A stretch of 34,412 bases of DNA from Halobacteriales archaeon SW_7_65_23 (GCA_003022725.1 PXSQ01000083.1:1-34412), one strand, 5' to 3'. Positions 24,278 to 32,544 are shown, counted from the first letter of the stretch. Program-made: numbers and translations. The notes: generated by a model not told the origin, from the sequence alone.

Positions 24278-24865
24278 TCACTCCGCCGTCAGCAGCGACC
24301 GGGCGAGCGCGAACACCCAGACGCCAAACGCGACCGAGGCGATCATCTCCGGGACGGCGAACCAGGTCTCGCCGTCCTCAGCCGTCAGAATCCATCCAAG
24401 CCAGCCGGCGACGTGCACGAGGCCCAGTGCGGTGGAGATAGCGCCGAACCGGCCGTCGCCAGCGAGTGCCTGTCCGGCGCCGTAGAGCCACTGCGTGATC
24501 GGCCCGCCGACGAAAAACAGCAGGGCGACCGGACCGTGCAGGTCCCTCGGGAGGTGAAAGACGCCGACTAGCCCGAGGCCGACGACCGTCACCGCGAACG
24601 TGACGGTGCCGATTAGTTCGACCAGGTTCCGGCTCCGGCGCCACAGCGGCCAGGCGAACGTCAGTCCCAGCACGCCGCCGAGGATTAGCCCGGCATTGAA
24701 CAGCAGAAACGTCCGCGCGTCGGGCCGACCCAGATCCGAGAGAGCGTATGCCTGCCAGGTGAACTCCGAGGCCGGGGCGAGGACTGTCGCGAGGGTGGTG
24801 CTTCCGAGCGAGACGACCGGTGCCAGCAGCCCACAGTAGATCGCGTACCGCTTCGGGGACGACAT
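24278..24865 (-). CDS. DUF998 family membrane protein
   Basis: A 195-residue protein with six hydrophobic segments matching DUF998: YAIYCGLLAPVVSLGSTTLA, the conserved loop EFTWQAYALSDLG, FLLFNAGLILGGVLGLTFAW, VTVVGLGLVGVFHLP, VALLFFVGGP and ALGLVHVAGWLGWILTAE. No enzymatic motif is known for the family; function unknown. The start MSSPKRYAIY gives the first membrane helix in full. It flanks the IS remnant and the decayed toxin-antitoxin pair but looks intact. Confidence 0.87.
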   Translation of the reverse strand: MSSPKRYAIYCGLLAPVVSLGSTTLATVLAPASEFTWQAYALSDLGRPDARTFLLFNAGLILGGVLGLTFAWPLWRRSRNLVELIGTVTFAVTVVGLGLVGVFHLPRDLHGPVALLFFVGGPITQWLYGAGQALAGDGRFGAISTALGLVHVAGWLGWILTAEDGETWFAVPEMIASVAFGVWVFALARSLLTAE

Positions 24866-24944
24866 AGGCCGGGGTTCTCGGGTTCAGTGTAAGAAACTGG
24901 CGCTGAGAAGCGAGCGGGTGCCGGGCGGCAGCGAAACCGTAACG

Positions 24945-25106
24945 CTACTCACCCCCGTCGAGCTCCAGCGGAATCCGCTTCACGTCGACATCCTCGTAGT
25001 CCTGCTCCGAAGAGAGCACGTTTAGCTGACGGGTTTCCGCGGTCGCCGCGTGGAACTCGTATCGCTCACGCGCGAGCAGAAAGTCGGTCTCGACGTAAAC
25101 GGTCAT
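24945..25106 (-). pseudogene. vapC: VapC-type PIN toxin, internally deleted
   Basis: A 53-codon frame that keeps the start (MTVYVETDFLLA, with the first catalytic Asp), a middle scrap (RERYEF) and the end (HAATAETRQLNVLSSEQDYEDVDVKRIPLE) of a haloarchaeal VapC, usually about 130-140 residues. Most of the PIN fold, including the central acidic residues, is missing, apparently by two in-frame losses at LLA/RERYEF and RERYEF/HAATAE. It should not be an active ribonuclease. The start overlaps the vapB remnant by 4 bp (ATGA), as in intact pairs. The deletions are inferred from memory of the family. Confidence 0.75.
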
Positions 25107-25325
25107 TGCTCCATTCCGTCCCCGCCGGCGTCGGCTTCGGCCTGGGCGTCGATGTCGCGTTCGATTTCGGCGATGGGCGTCTCCGCCAGCTCGCCCGCTG
25201 CATCCCGGACGGCGGCGAGGGGGTCGTCCGCGACCGGAAGGAGTTCGATTCGGTCCTCGTACGTGACGATCTGGAACTTTTCGCCGAACTTTTCCCGCAG
25301 CTCTTTGAACTGATAGAGGCAGAGG
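25103..25325 (-). pseudogene. vapB: VapB/AbrB-type antitoxin remnant
   Basis: The minus-strand frame, not listed in the ORF track, reads FKELREKFGEKFQIVTYEDR then IELLPVADDPLAAVRDAAGE and on to an acidic tail ending GDGMEQ. It matches the body of AbrB-fold haloarchaeal VapB antitoxins. Upstream the expected N-terminal strand is degraded (LCLYQ where RLYLP is usual) and no ATG or GTG occurs before a stop, so it cannot be translated normally. It overlaps vapC by 4 bp. Both partners are decayed. Confidence 0.65.
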
Positions 25326-25389
25326 GGCGTGAGGAACCGGACGCCAGTCCGGTGACGAGCGGCCCGAACAACGCGGAATCACCCATTCA

Positions 25390-25432
25390 ATACTGGCGGG
25401 CGAAAATCCGTCGGATTTTCGTCCGTCAGTAT
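25390..25432 (-). terminator. Long palindrome at the end of fumC
   Basis: A 43-bp inverted repeat: arms ATACTGGCGGGCGAAAATCC and CGGATTTTCGTCCGTCAGTA match with two G-U-type mismatches and a one-base centre. It starts at the last base of the fumC stop codon. It could be a terminator, an mRNA-protecting hairpin, or a minimal mobile palindrome, since its ATACTG end matches the MITE-1 terminus. Confidence 0.5.
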
Positions 25433-26844
25433 CAGTCCTCGTCGCTGAGGATCACGCGCTCGGTCATCTTCCGGGGATCGAGCACCTCGTCGGCCTCCGC
25501 CTCGGTGAGGTAGCCCTTCTCGATGGCGACCTCGCGGACAGTCTTGTCCTCCTTGAGGGCAGCTTTGGCGACCTCGCTGGCCTTGTCGTAGCCGATAGCG
25601 GGGTTGAGCGCCGTCGCCAGCGCCATGCTCTGCTGGACCTGGCGCTCGCAGTGCTCGCGGTCCGCGTCGAGCTTGGCGACGAACTTCTCGGCGAAGGCCT
25701 CGCTGCCGTTGGCGATCAGGTCGGCAGACTGCAGGAAGTTGTGTGCCAGCACCGGCTTGTAGAGGTTGAGATCGATCTGGCCCTCCGCGGCACCCGCCGA
25801 GACGGCGGCGTCGTTGCCGACGACCTGCTTGTGGACCTGATTCACTGCCTCGGCGACGACGGGGTTGATCTTGCCGGGCATGATCGACGACCCGGGCTGG
25901 TTCTCGGGCTGGTCGATCTCGCCGAGGCCGTTGCGCGGGCCGGAAGCCAGCAGGCGGAGGTCGTTGGCGATCTTGTTGAGGCTCCCGGCCACCGTCCGCA
26001 GCGCGCCGTGGGCCTCGCTCATCGCGTCGTGGGCGGCCTGGGCCTCGAAGTGGTTGTCGGCCTCCCGGAAGTCGATGTTCGTCTCCTCGGAGATGTACTC
26101 CGCCGCCAGCGTCGGGAACTCGGGATGAGTGTTCAGCCCCGTACCGACGGCGGTGCCGCCGAGCGCGAGTTCCGAAAGGTGCTCGCGCACCCCGCGGACG
26201 CGCTCGATGCCTTTCTCGACCTGCGCCCGGTAGCCGCCAAACTCCTGGCCGAGCGTGATCGGCGTCGCGTCCTGGAGGTGGGTCCGGCCAGTCTTGACGA
26301 CATCCTCGAACGCTGACTCCTTGGCGGCAAGTTCGTCCCGCAGCGCGGCGAGTGCGGGCAGGACGTCGCGCTCGACGGCCTCCAGGCTGGCGACGTGCAT
26401 CGCCGTCGGGATCACGTCGTTGCTCGACTGGCCGTAGTTGACGTGGTCGTTGGGGTGGATCTCGCGGCTCCCCAACTCGCCGCCGTATAGTTCGGTCGCG
26501 CGGTTGGCGATCACCTCGTTTGCGTTCATGTTCGAGGAGGTACCCGACCCGGTCTGGAACACGTCGACCGGGAACTGGTCGTCGTGCTCGCCGGCGATCA
26601 CCTCGTCGGCCGCCTCGATGATGCACTCGGCGCGCTCCTCGTCGAGCAGGTCCAGGTCGCGGTTGGCCTGGGCTGCCCCCTTCTTGACGACCCCGAGCGC
26701 GCGCACGAACCGGCGGCCGAACGTGATCCCGCTGATCGGGAAGTTCTCGACGGCCCGCTGGGTCTGTGCGCCCCAGTAGGCGTCTGCCGGCACCTGCATC
26801 TCCCCGAGGCTGTCGCGTTCGGTCCGAAAACTGTCGTCTGCCAT
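25432..26844 (-). CDS. fumC: Class II fumarate hydratase
   Basis: A 470-residue enzyme of the fumarase/aspartase superfamily, converting fumarate to malate in the TCA cycle. The signature GSSIMPGKINPVVAEAV holds the flexible catalytic loop. Other marks are YWGAQTQRAVENFPISG near the N-terminus, GSGTSSNMNANEVIANRA, HPNDHVNYGQSSNDVIPTA and TGRTHLQDATPITLGQEF. Length and motifs are complete. A CTTTTACG box lies about 30 bp before the start. The stop is TGA of TGATACTG at the edge of the palindrome. It contrasts with the broken citrate synthase of the same cycle at 15.6 kb. Confidence 0.96.
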   Translation of the reverse strand: MADDSFRTERDSLGEMQVPADAYWGAQTQRAVENFPISGITFGRRFVRALGVVKKGAAQANRDLDLLDEERAECIIEAADEVIAGEHDDQFPVDVFQTGSGTSSNMNANEVIANRATELYGGELGSREIHPNDHVNYGQSSNDVIPTAMHVASLEAVERDVLPALAALRDELAAKESAFEDVVKTGRTHLQDATPITLGQEFGGYRAQVEKGIERVRGVREHLSELALGGTAVGTGLNTHPEFPTLAAEYISEETNIDFREADNHFEAQAAHDAMSEAHGALRTVAGSLNKIANDLRLLASGPRNGLGEIDQPENQPGSSIMPGKINPVVAEAVNQVHKQVVGNDAAVSAGAAEGQIDLNLYKPVLAHNFLQSADLIANGSEAFAEKFVAKLDADREHCERQVQQSMALATALNPAIGYDKASEVAKAALKEDKTVREVAIEKGYLTEAEADEVLDPRKMTERVILSDED

Positions 26845-26947
26845 ATCGGCCGAGGGTTCGGCCGCCGGCGCGTAAAAGCTACTGATACGGACTGCTGTGA
26901 CTCCGTATCGCCGTAGGGTACGGTCTACGGTGTCGCATAGTGATCGT

Positions 26948-27060
26948 TATACAGCCAGACGTGATTCACTCAAGTCATGCTGTCCCAATTCCCGTTGTTC
27001 GCGCCATGACACAGCCGATGGACTGTCCTGGCACTGTACGGAGTCACGTCTGGCTGTATA
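26948..27060 (+). repeat. MITE-2 copy 1 (complete, with target duplication)
   Basis: A 113-bp non-coding element with perfect 17-bp terminal inverted repeats (TATACAGCCAGACGTGA at the left; its reverse complement at the right). It is flanked by TGATCGT on both sides (26941-26947 and 27061-27067; the repeat extends to 8 bp, TGATCGTT, if the junction base is counted twice), a target-site duplication. A damaged copy is at 33079-33182. No transposase is nearby. The 403-bp gap 26845-27247 otherwise has a weak inverted repeat (GATTGTGA 27107, TCACAATC 27165) and no gene. Confidence 0.85.
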
Positions 27061-27247
27061 TGATCGTTTTCGTGCCCAGATCACGTGAACGGGTGGTTTG
27101 CGGGCTGATTGTGAGTCGGTCCGAGAGCGACCGCGTGACAACGTGCAGTCGACCCGGTACACAGTCACAATCGCTCTTGCCGAATATAGTGAAACAGCGG
27201 CATCTATCAGAAGGTTGTTAGGTGGGCCAGTGCAAGATGTAGTACAA

Positions 27248-27772
27248 CTATTCAATGATGGACTTTTTGTACAGTACCAACTCAAATGATAGATCTCCAA
27301 AGTGGATGGACACCTCCTGCTGGAATTGGAATCCAAGGCTCTCGTAGAAAGCACGCGCGGTGTCGTTCTCGACGCCTGTGTCCAACACAAACTGTTCATA
27401 TCCATCGTGCCGCGCACGCTGTTCAAGGTCGTGGTAGACAGCCCTCCCAACCCCTTGCCCATGGCACTCAGGATCAACACGCATTCGTGTCAGTTCAGTA
27501 GTTTGGCTATCGAGTTGAATGAACTCCTCTTTCCACTCATCCGGTGTCGTGTAGGCTCCCATACCAACGATTGTACCATCTACAATCGCAACGAGAAATT
27601 CCCTGCCACTGCCGAGGTAGTTGCTTTGAACATCTCGGAGGTCCTTGTCTGGAACATCTGGCTCAAACTCAGGAGTCGTGGCCATTGCAATTTCGTTCAA
27701 CTCACGGATACGCTCGCCATCCTTGGACTGAAACCGACGAATTTCAACGGCTGATGTTCTTTTCTCCGACAT
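27248..27772 (-). CDS. GNAT family N-acetyltransferase
   Basis: A 174-residue acetyltransferase. The acetyl-CoA-binding motif A is LTRMRVDPECHGQGVGRAVY (the R/Q-x-x-G-x-G/A loop as HGQGVGR), followed by FVLDTGVENDTARAFYESLGF (motif B). N-terminal strands SAVEIRRFQSKDGERIREL and FLVAIVDGTIVGMGAYTT are standard. The substrate is unknown. The gene is clearly less GC-rich than its neighbours and lies between MITE-2 and an AT-rich gap, which suggests recent transfer. AATTTAACC about 28-30 bp before the ATG fits a leaderless promoter. Confidence 0.9.
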   Translation of the reverse strand: MSEKRTSAVEIRRFQSKDGERIRELNEIAMATTPEFEPDVPDKDLRDVQSNYLGSGREFLVAIVDGTIVGMGAYTTPDEWKEEFIQLDSQTTELTRMRVDPECHGQGVGRAVYHDLEQRARHDGYEQFVLDTGVENDTARAFYESLGFQFQQEVSIHFGDLSFELVLYKKSIIE

Positions 27773-28032
27773 GTGTGCCCCATGAATTCCGATTTGGTTA
27801 AATTGATTGGTGAAATTACAGAGTCGCTAGTAGCTCCCCTGTCGATATTGATCAGTATGCGCGTCGTATTTTGTGTACCAACCGTTATCAATATCATACA
27901 TACGACAGTTGTTTCGCCAGATTAGGTAAGAGCCGTCATAATAATCAGTATGGCCAGAAAACTCCAGGAGTGCGAAGGAGACCTAAAAAACAATCACAGC
28001 AGTCCGTACGAACGGCGTGCTCGTCGCGGCGG
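27773..28032. other. AT-rich intergenic region
   Basis: A 260-bp low-GC stretch with the GNAT promoter at its left and, at 27991-28010, an inverted copy of TACGGACTGCTGTGA, a motif also at 26886 and (diverged) 23482. No gene, RNA or repeat is otherwise evident. Confidence 0.6.
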
Positions 28033-29214
28033 CTACATACCCGGCGGGCCCTGGCCGGGGCCGCCGATCCCGCCGCCGCCACCGGTCGCGGGCCCGCCGC
28101 TGCTTTCCAGGCGGGCAGTGCCGGACGGCTGGTCGTCGAACGCGGAGCCGCCGTCGATCGTCTGGAGCTTGCCGGCGACTTTCCGGCGGTTGATCTCGCC
28201 GATCCGGTCGGCCAGCTCCTCGACCAGCTGGACGGTCGGCTCGTGGACCGGGCTGTCCTCCTTTTTGATGACGGGCGCCTCCGAGCCGTCGGCGCCGTAG
28301 TCCTCGTGGATCGGCAGCTTGCCCAGCAGGGAGACGTCGTAGTCGGCGACGATCTTCGCCGCCCCTTCCGAGCCGAATGGGTCGTGGTTATCGCCGCAGT
28401 TCGGGCAGTGGAACGTGCTCATGTTCTCCACCAGACCGAGCAGCGGCGTGTCGTGCTTCTCGAAGAGGCGCAGTCCCTTCCGGGCGTCGTCGAGCGACAT
28501 CTGCTGGGGCGTCGTGACGATCGCGGCGCCCGTCACCGGCAGCGACTGCAGCAGGTCCAGCGAGGCGTCGCCGGTGCCCGGCGGGAGGTCGACGACGAGG
28601 TAGTCGAGGCTCCCCCACTCGACGTTCTCCAGGAAGTGAGTCATCACGTTGTTGACCATCGGCCCGCGGAGGATCGCGGGGTCGTCTTTGTTCTTGACGA
28701 GAAAGCCCATGCTCATCAGCTTCACACCGTCGGAGACGCCGGGGATGAGTCGCTCCTCGTCGGGCGTCACCGTCGGCTCCTCCTCGACTGGTAGCACGCG
28801 CGGGACGTTCGGCCCGTGGATGTCGGCGTCGAGCAGCCCGACGCGGGCGCCGAGTTTGTCGAGGCCGGCGGCGAGGTTCGCCGCGACAGTCGTCTTGCCG
28901 ACGCCGCCTTTCCCGGAAGCGACCGCGACCACGTTGCGGATGTTCGGGAAGATCTCGTCGTCGTACCAGTCCTGATGTGAGACATCCGCCGACAGCTGAG
29001 GATCGAGGCCGGCGTCGCCGACGACCTCCCGGATCTCCGCCCCGAGCTCCATCTCCGTCGGCGCGTACGGGGAGTTGAACGCCACCGAGATGTACGCGAC
29101 ATCGCCGTCGATGGTCACGTCGTTGATGAGGTCCAGCGAGACAATGTCGTCGCCGATCAGTGGCTCCTCGATCTCGCCGAGGCGCCGTTCGAGTTCGTCT
29201 TCCGTAATGGACAT
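28033..29214 (-). CDS. mrp: Mrp/NBP35 family ATP-binding protein (Fe-S carrier)
   Basis: A 393-residue protein. The N-terminal MIP18/DUF59 domain (about 1-90) is followed by a P-loop with deviant Walker A (SGKGGVGKTTVAANLA, about 97-112), LLDADIHGPNVPRVL, VVDLPPGTGDASLDLLQSLP and the FHCPNCGDNHDPFG pair of cysteines that binds a bridging [4Fe-4S] cluster. Mrp/ApbC proteins assemble or carry iron-sulfur clusters for target enzymes, which fits the multi-cluster Fe-S protein encoded close by on the same strand. The C-terminal 40 residues are a glycine- and proline-rich tail (GGGGGIGGPGQGPPGM), probably disordered. Confidence 0.94.
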   Translation of the reverse strand: MSITEDELERRLGEIEEPLIGDDIVSLDLINDVTIDGDVAYISVAFNSPYAPTEMELGAEIREVVGDAGLDPQLSADVSHQDWYDDEIFPNIRNVVAVASGKGGVGKTTVAANLAAGLDKLGARVGLLDADIHGPNVPRVLPVEEEPTVTPDEERLIPGVSDGVKLMSMGFLVKNKDDPAILRGPMVNNVMTHFLENVEWGSLDYLVVDLPPGTGDASLDLLQSLPVTGAAIVTTPQQMSLDDARKGLRLFEKHDTPLLGLVENMSTFHCPNCGDNHDPFGSEGAAKIVADYDVSLLGKLPIHEDYGADGSEAPVIKKEDSPVHEPTVQLVEELADRIGEINRRKVAGKLQTIDGGSAFDDQPSGTARLESSGGPATGGGGGIGGPGQGPPGM

Positions 29215-29389
29215 ACCTGAAGTTAGGAGTGCAGACGTGTGACCCTTTCGGGTTGGAATCGACGGCAGAATCGACGCTGGAGGGCCTGAGCGTGCATTGA
29301 ATGCGGAATGAGAGTCGCCCGAACCGCGGATTGAAAGCGACGCGAATGCGGAACAAATGGCGGGAACGCAGGAGAATCGAGGGTGCCGG

Positions 29390-29659
29390 TCAGCCGAAAA
29401 ACATCGCGCGGATGACCAGCGTGGTCGCGAACAGGCCGCCCCACAGCGCCGTCACGAGCGTCAGGAACAGCGTGACGCCGAGCGCGCTTGTTTTGAGCTG
29501 GCGGGGCTTGCCGAGGAACCACCCCAGGAAGGCGATGTACACCGGGAGGCCGATGACGCCGAAGATCAGCCATATGCCCGGCGGCATCACCTCCCAGGGG
29601 TCGAGCTTGGTCGCCAGCGGGACGACGCCGAGCGCCGCGTTCAGCAGTGCGGGGATCAT
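29390..29659 (-). CDS. Small membrane protein of the NrfD module
   Basis: An 89-residue protein with two or three hydrophobic segments (GIWLIFGVIGLPVYIAFLGWFLG; SALGVTLFLTLVTALWGGLFAT). I recognise no family. The ATG overlaps the stop of the nrfD gene by 4 bp, so it is translated with the respiratory module and is likely a small structural subunit of that membrane complex. The downstream 175 bp to the mrp gene show no structure I can assign. Confidence 0.75.
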   Translation of the reverse strand: MIPALLNAALGVVPLATKLDPWEVMPPGIWLIFGVIGLPVYIAFLGWFLGKPRQLKTSALGVTLFLTLVTALWGGLFATTLVIRAMFFG

Positions 29660-31005
29660 GAGCTCACCTCCTCGTCGTGGGCAGGTTCATGGTCGTCGTG
29701 GTGGTCCTCGACAGCGTGCAGTTCCACGACCGGGAACAGCTTGAGGATCACCAGGAAGAAGATCGTACACAGCGCGACCGTGCCGGCGAGCGACGAGAAC
29801 TCGACGAGGCTCGGGAAGTAGTGGCCCGGCACCGCCTCGTAGAGGCTGAAGTGCGGGTACAGCAGGCCCTCGAACACGAACAGCACCTTCTCGGTCAGCG
29901 TCGCCACCAGCATCAGGACCGACGCCACGACCGAGCGGGCGAGGCTGAACTGGCGCTGGTCGACGGCCTGAGCGAAGATGTACGCCAGGATCACGATCAC
30001 CGTCCCGATGGCGAAGATGTAGTACGGCTGGGTGATCCGGGCGACCATCGCCGTCTCGCCGGCGATGGGCTCGGCGTAGACGCCGTTGATGACCTGCTGG
30101 AGCTGCAGCCAGAGGAACAGCAGGCCGAACAGGCCCAGCCAGTTCGTCAGCCCGCGGAACATGGCGTCAGAGAAGATGTGTTCCCAGTCGTAAGCCCACC
30201 GGCAGATGTACGAGAGGATGATCACGCCCGCGATAGCGGAGGTCAGCGCGATGGTCAGGAACTGCGGACCCTGGACCGCGCCGTCCCAGCCGGGCATCGA
30301 GGGGACCAGCGAGAACAGCCACGGGATCACACCACCATGCAGCAGCAGCGGCGCCAGCACGATGATCCCCAGCGCCAGCCACCAGACCATCCGCTCGATG
30401 ACTTCCTCCTCGATCTCGCTGTACCCCAGCGTGACCAGGCTGTAGAACGGGCCGAGGTAGTTAGGCAGGCGGTCGCGCAGGTGGTAGACGTCGTACCGGA
30501 TCGTCAGGCCGAGATACGTCGCGGTCATCACGAAGTACAACGTGATGACCGTCACGTCCCAGGCCAGCGGTGACGTCCGGACCGTCCAGGGGTAGGCGGG
30601 CACGACGCTCAGCACGAGGCGATCTGGCCGCCCCATGTGCACCAGGATGTACAGGCCGGCCATGCTCAGCGCGCCGAGCGTCAGCAGCTCCGCCATCCGG
30701 GCGACGGGCTGGTAGCGTTCCATCCCGAACAGCCGGACCGCCGCTGACAGGATGATCCCGCCGTGGGCGATACCGACCCACCAGATGAACGCGCCGATGT
30801 ACAGGCCCCACGGGCTGCCGCCGCCGCTACCCCAGTCTGCCAGGTTCGTGACGATCAGCCCTTCCTCGAGCTGCCAGCCGTACACCGCCGACCACAGCAG
30901 CGCGATCGCGGCCGCGACACCGAAGGCGATGTAGTACTTCTTGGAGGTGTTGAGGATCGGCCGGATGATGTCCTCGGGTTCGCCGGGGCTCGTCGCCATC
31001 CTCAC
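29656..31005 (-). CDS. nrfD: NrfD/PsrC family membrane subunit
   Basis: A 449-residue quinone-interacting membrane protein with about ten hydrophobic segments. Matches to the NrfD/PsrC/ActC family are WGLYIGAFIWWVGIAHGGIIL, AELLTLGALSMAGLYILVHMG, GRPDRLVLSVVP and PLAWDVTVITLYF, then a second half with VEFSSLAGTVALC. It would pass electrons between quinol and the partner Fe-S protein. The start may be GTG at 31005, overlapping the Fe-S gene stop as GTGA, or ATG at 30999; either leaves the first membrane helix intact. The C-terminus (HAVEDHHDDHEPAHDEE) is His- and acid-rich. No molybdopterin subunit occurs in the window. Confidence 0.9.
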   Translation of the reverse strand: MRMATSPGEPEDIIRPILNTSKKYYIAFGVAAAIALLWSAVYGWQLEEGLIVTNLADWGSGGGSPWGLYIGAFIWWVGIAHGGIILSAAVRLFGMERYQPVARMAELLTLGALSMAGLYILVHMGRPDRLVLSVVPAYPWTVRTSPLAWDVTVITLYFVMTATYLGLTIRYDVYHLRDRLPNYLGPFYSLVTLGYSEIEEEVIERMVWWLALGIIVLAPLLLHGGVIPWLFSLVPSMPGWDGAVQGPQFLTIALTSAIAGVIILSYICRWAYDWEHIFSDAMFRGLTNWLGLFGLLFLWLQLQQVINGVYAEPIAGETAMVARITQPYYIFAIGTVIVILAYIFAQAVDQRQFSLARSVVASVLMLVATLTEKVLFVFEGLLYPHFSLYEAVPGHYFPSLVEFSSLAGTVALCTIFFLVILKLFPVVELHAVEDHHDDHEPAHDEEVSS

Positions 31006-32483
31006 TCACCCCCTTCTTCGCCCTCTTGCTCGGGCGGTCCGCTCGGCCCGTAATCGAGGTGTTCTTTCCGTTCGTCGACCACCTCGACGCCCCACTTGTT
31101 GCCGCTGCCGCTGTACACCTCGTACGGCGTCGGCGGCTCGGTCTGCTCGGTCTCCGGCCCCGGCTCGTTGCCGAGGTAGACGATGTTCGGCTGCGTCCCG
31201 AGGTCCTCCAGCAGCCGGAACGTGGAGATCTCCGACGTCGGGCTCGCGGTCGTCTCGATGTCGAGGTCCTCGTCCTCCACGCCTTCCCACTTCTCGAGGA
31301 CGGTGTCCTCGACCTCGGTCCGCCGCTCCAGGTACCGGTTGGCGCGGCTCTCGGGGTCGTCGAGGTCGCCGAAGTGGATCGCGCTCATGCCCTGGGCGTC
31401 GCAGGCGTCCATGCAGGCGACAGTACCTTTGGGGTTGTCGGTGTGGCCGTCCTGTCGCGAGGGGCACATCGTACACTTGCCCATCGTCCCCTGGGGCGGG
31501 CGGCTGTCCGTCCAGCGGCCGCGGTAGTCGTAGACGTGGTCGTTGGCGTCCGAGAGCGCCTGGTACCGTTCGGAGTCCCGATCATCGTAGTCGCCGCCCT
31601 CGAGTTGCCGGACCTCTTCGGGCCGCATGTCGAGGTGTTCGAGCCGGCTCACCTCCACGTCGGGCTCGCCCCACTGGAAGTAGTTGACGCCGTAGGGGCA
31701 GGCGACCTGGCAGTACCGGCAGCCGATACAGGTCTCGTAGTCGGTCAGTACGAGGCCGTCCTTCCCCCGAGTGTGCCGTGCCCGGACGGGACAGACCTTC
31801 GCACACGGGGCGTTCGAACAGTGCTGACAGGGCCGCACCAGGAAGTTCTCCTGTTCGCTGTCCTCGTCCTCGTAGGTGAAGACGTACATCCAGTTGGCGC
31901 CCGTTGAGGTGCCATTTTCGTTGATACAGCCGGCAACGCAGGCGAGACAGCCGTCACAGCGCTGGAGGTCGATGACCATCCCCCAGCGGTGCTCGCGCTC
32001 GTCTTTCGGGGCTGGCCGGATGCCGCTGACGTTGTCCGGGGCGCCGTCCGCTGGCTGGAAGTCGTACGTCGCGTAGGCGCCGTACCCCAAAAAGGCCGCG
32101 CCGGCGCCCATCTTTTTCATCATCTCACGGCGCGAGGTCTCCTCGCCCTGCAGGTCCATCTCGGCGAGCGAGTCCAGCACTGACCCGTCCTCGATCTCCT
32201 CGTGGTTGGCCGGGTTGACGTCGTCGAACAGCGGCCGGTCGTCGGCTTCGAACTCCTCAGCGACGTCGTCGTGGTACTCCGCGTAGAACTCCTCTTCGGA
32301 GATCTCGCCGGCGACCAGTCGCTGGGCGTCCCGGGCCATCTCCATCCCGAGATCGGCGTCGTACTCCGTGTCCTCGAGCTCCTCGCGCATCCGGTCTTCC
32401 CATTCCTCCCCGAGCGGGTGGAACGAATCCTCCGTTTCGTAGGGATGTTTTGGTTCGTCGTTTTGGGTATCCTCTGTGCTCAT
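31002..32483 (-). CDS. Four-cluster ferredoxin-like subunit with internal Tat-like segment
   Basis: A 493-residue electron-transfer subunit of the PsrB/NrfC/DmsB/ActB type. Four cysteine groups can hold four [4Fe-4S] clusters: CDGCLACVAGC, CQHCSNAPCAKVCP, CIGCRYCQVACPYG, and CTMC with CMDAC. A Tat-like segment SRREMMKKMGAGAAFLG sits not at the N-terminus but after about 115 very acidic residues (HPLGEEWEDRMREELEDT...), an N-terminal domain I have seen in haloarchaeal ferredoxin-like proteins. The start MSTEDTQ has a strong Shine-Dalgarno sequence (AGGAGGATC), unusual in this mostly leaderless window. It forms a coupled operon with nrfD and the small membrane protein. The catalytic partner is not here. 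Confidence 0.9.
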   Translation of the reverse strand: MSTEDTQNDEPKHPYETEDSFHPLGEEWEDRMREELEDTEYDADLGMEMARDAQRLVAGEISEEEFYAEYHDDVAEEFEADDRPLFDDVNPANHEEIEDGSVLDSLAEMDLQGEETSRREMMKKMGAGAAFLGYGAYATYDFQPADGAPDNVSGIRPAPKDEREHRWGMVIDLQRCDGCLACVAGCINENGTSTGANWMYVFTYEDEDSEQENFLVRPCQHCSNAPCAKVCPVRARHTRGKDGLVLTDYETCIGCRYCQVACPYGVNYFQWGEPDVEVSRLEHLDMRPEEVRQLEGGDYDDRDSERYQALSDANDHVYDYRGRWTDSRPPQGTMGKCTMCPSRQDGHTDNPKGTVACMDACDAQGMSAIHFGDLDDPESRANRYLERRTEVEDTVLEKWEGVEDEDLDIETTASPTSEISTFRLLEDLGTQPNIVYLGNEPGPETEQTEPPTPYEVYSGSGNKWGVEVVDERKEHLDYGPSGPPEQEGEEGGE

Positions 32484-32485
32484 AT

Positions 32486-32494
32486 GATCCTCCT
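32486..32494 (-). promoter_or_regulatory. Shine-Dalgarno of the Fe-S subunit gene
   Basis: AGGAGGATC, just upstream of the ATG at 32483 on the minus strand. It decides the start (MSTEDTQ over the track start 13 codons upstream) and implies a leadered transcript, perhaps initiated upstream of the halocyanin gene. Confidence 0.6.
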
Positions 32495-32544
32495 GTGTGT
32501 GCGTGCCTGACCGGTCGGACACCGGCCGGCGTACTGTCGTGCGC

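Noticed and set aside
26947-27480. 177-codon minus-strand ORF across MITE-2
   Set aside because: It runs through the MITE, its target duplication and the antisense of the GNAT gene; no protein features.
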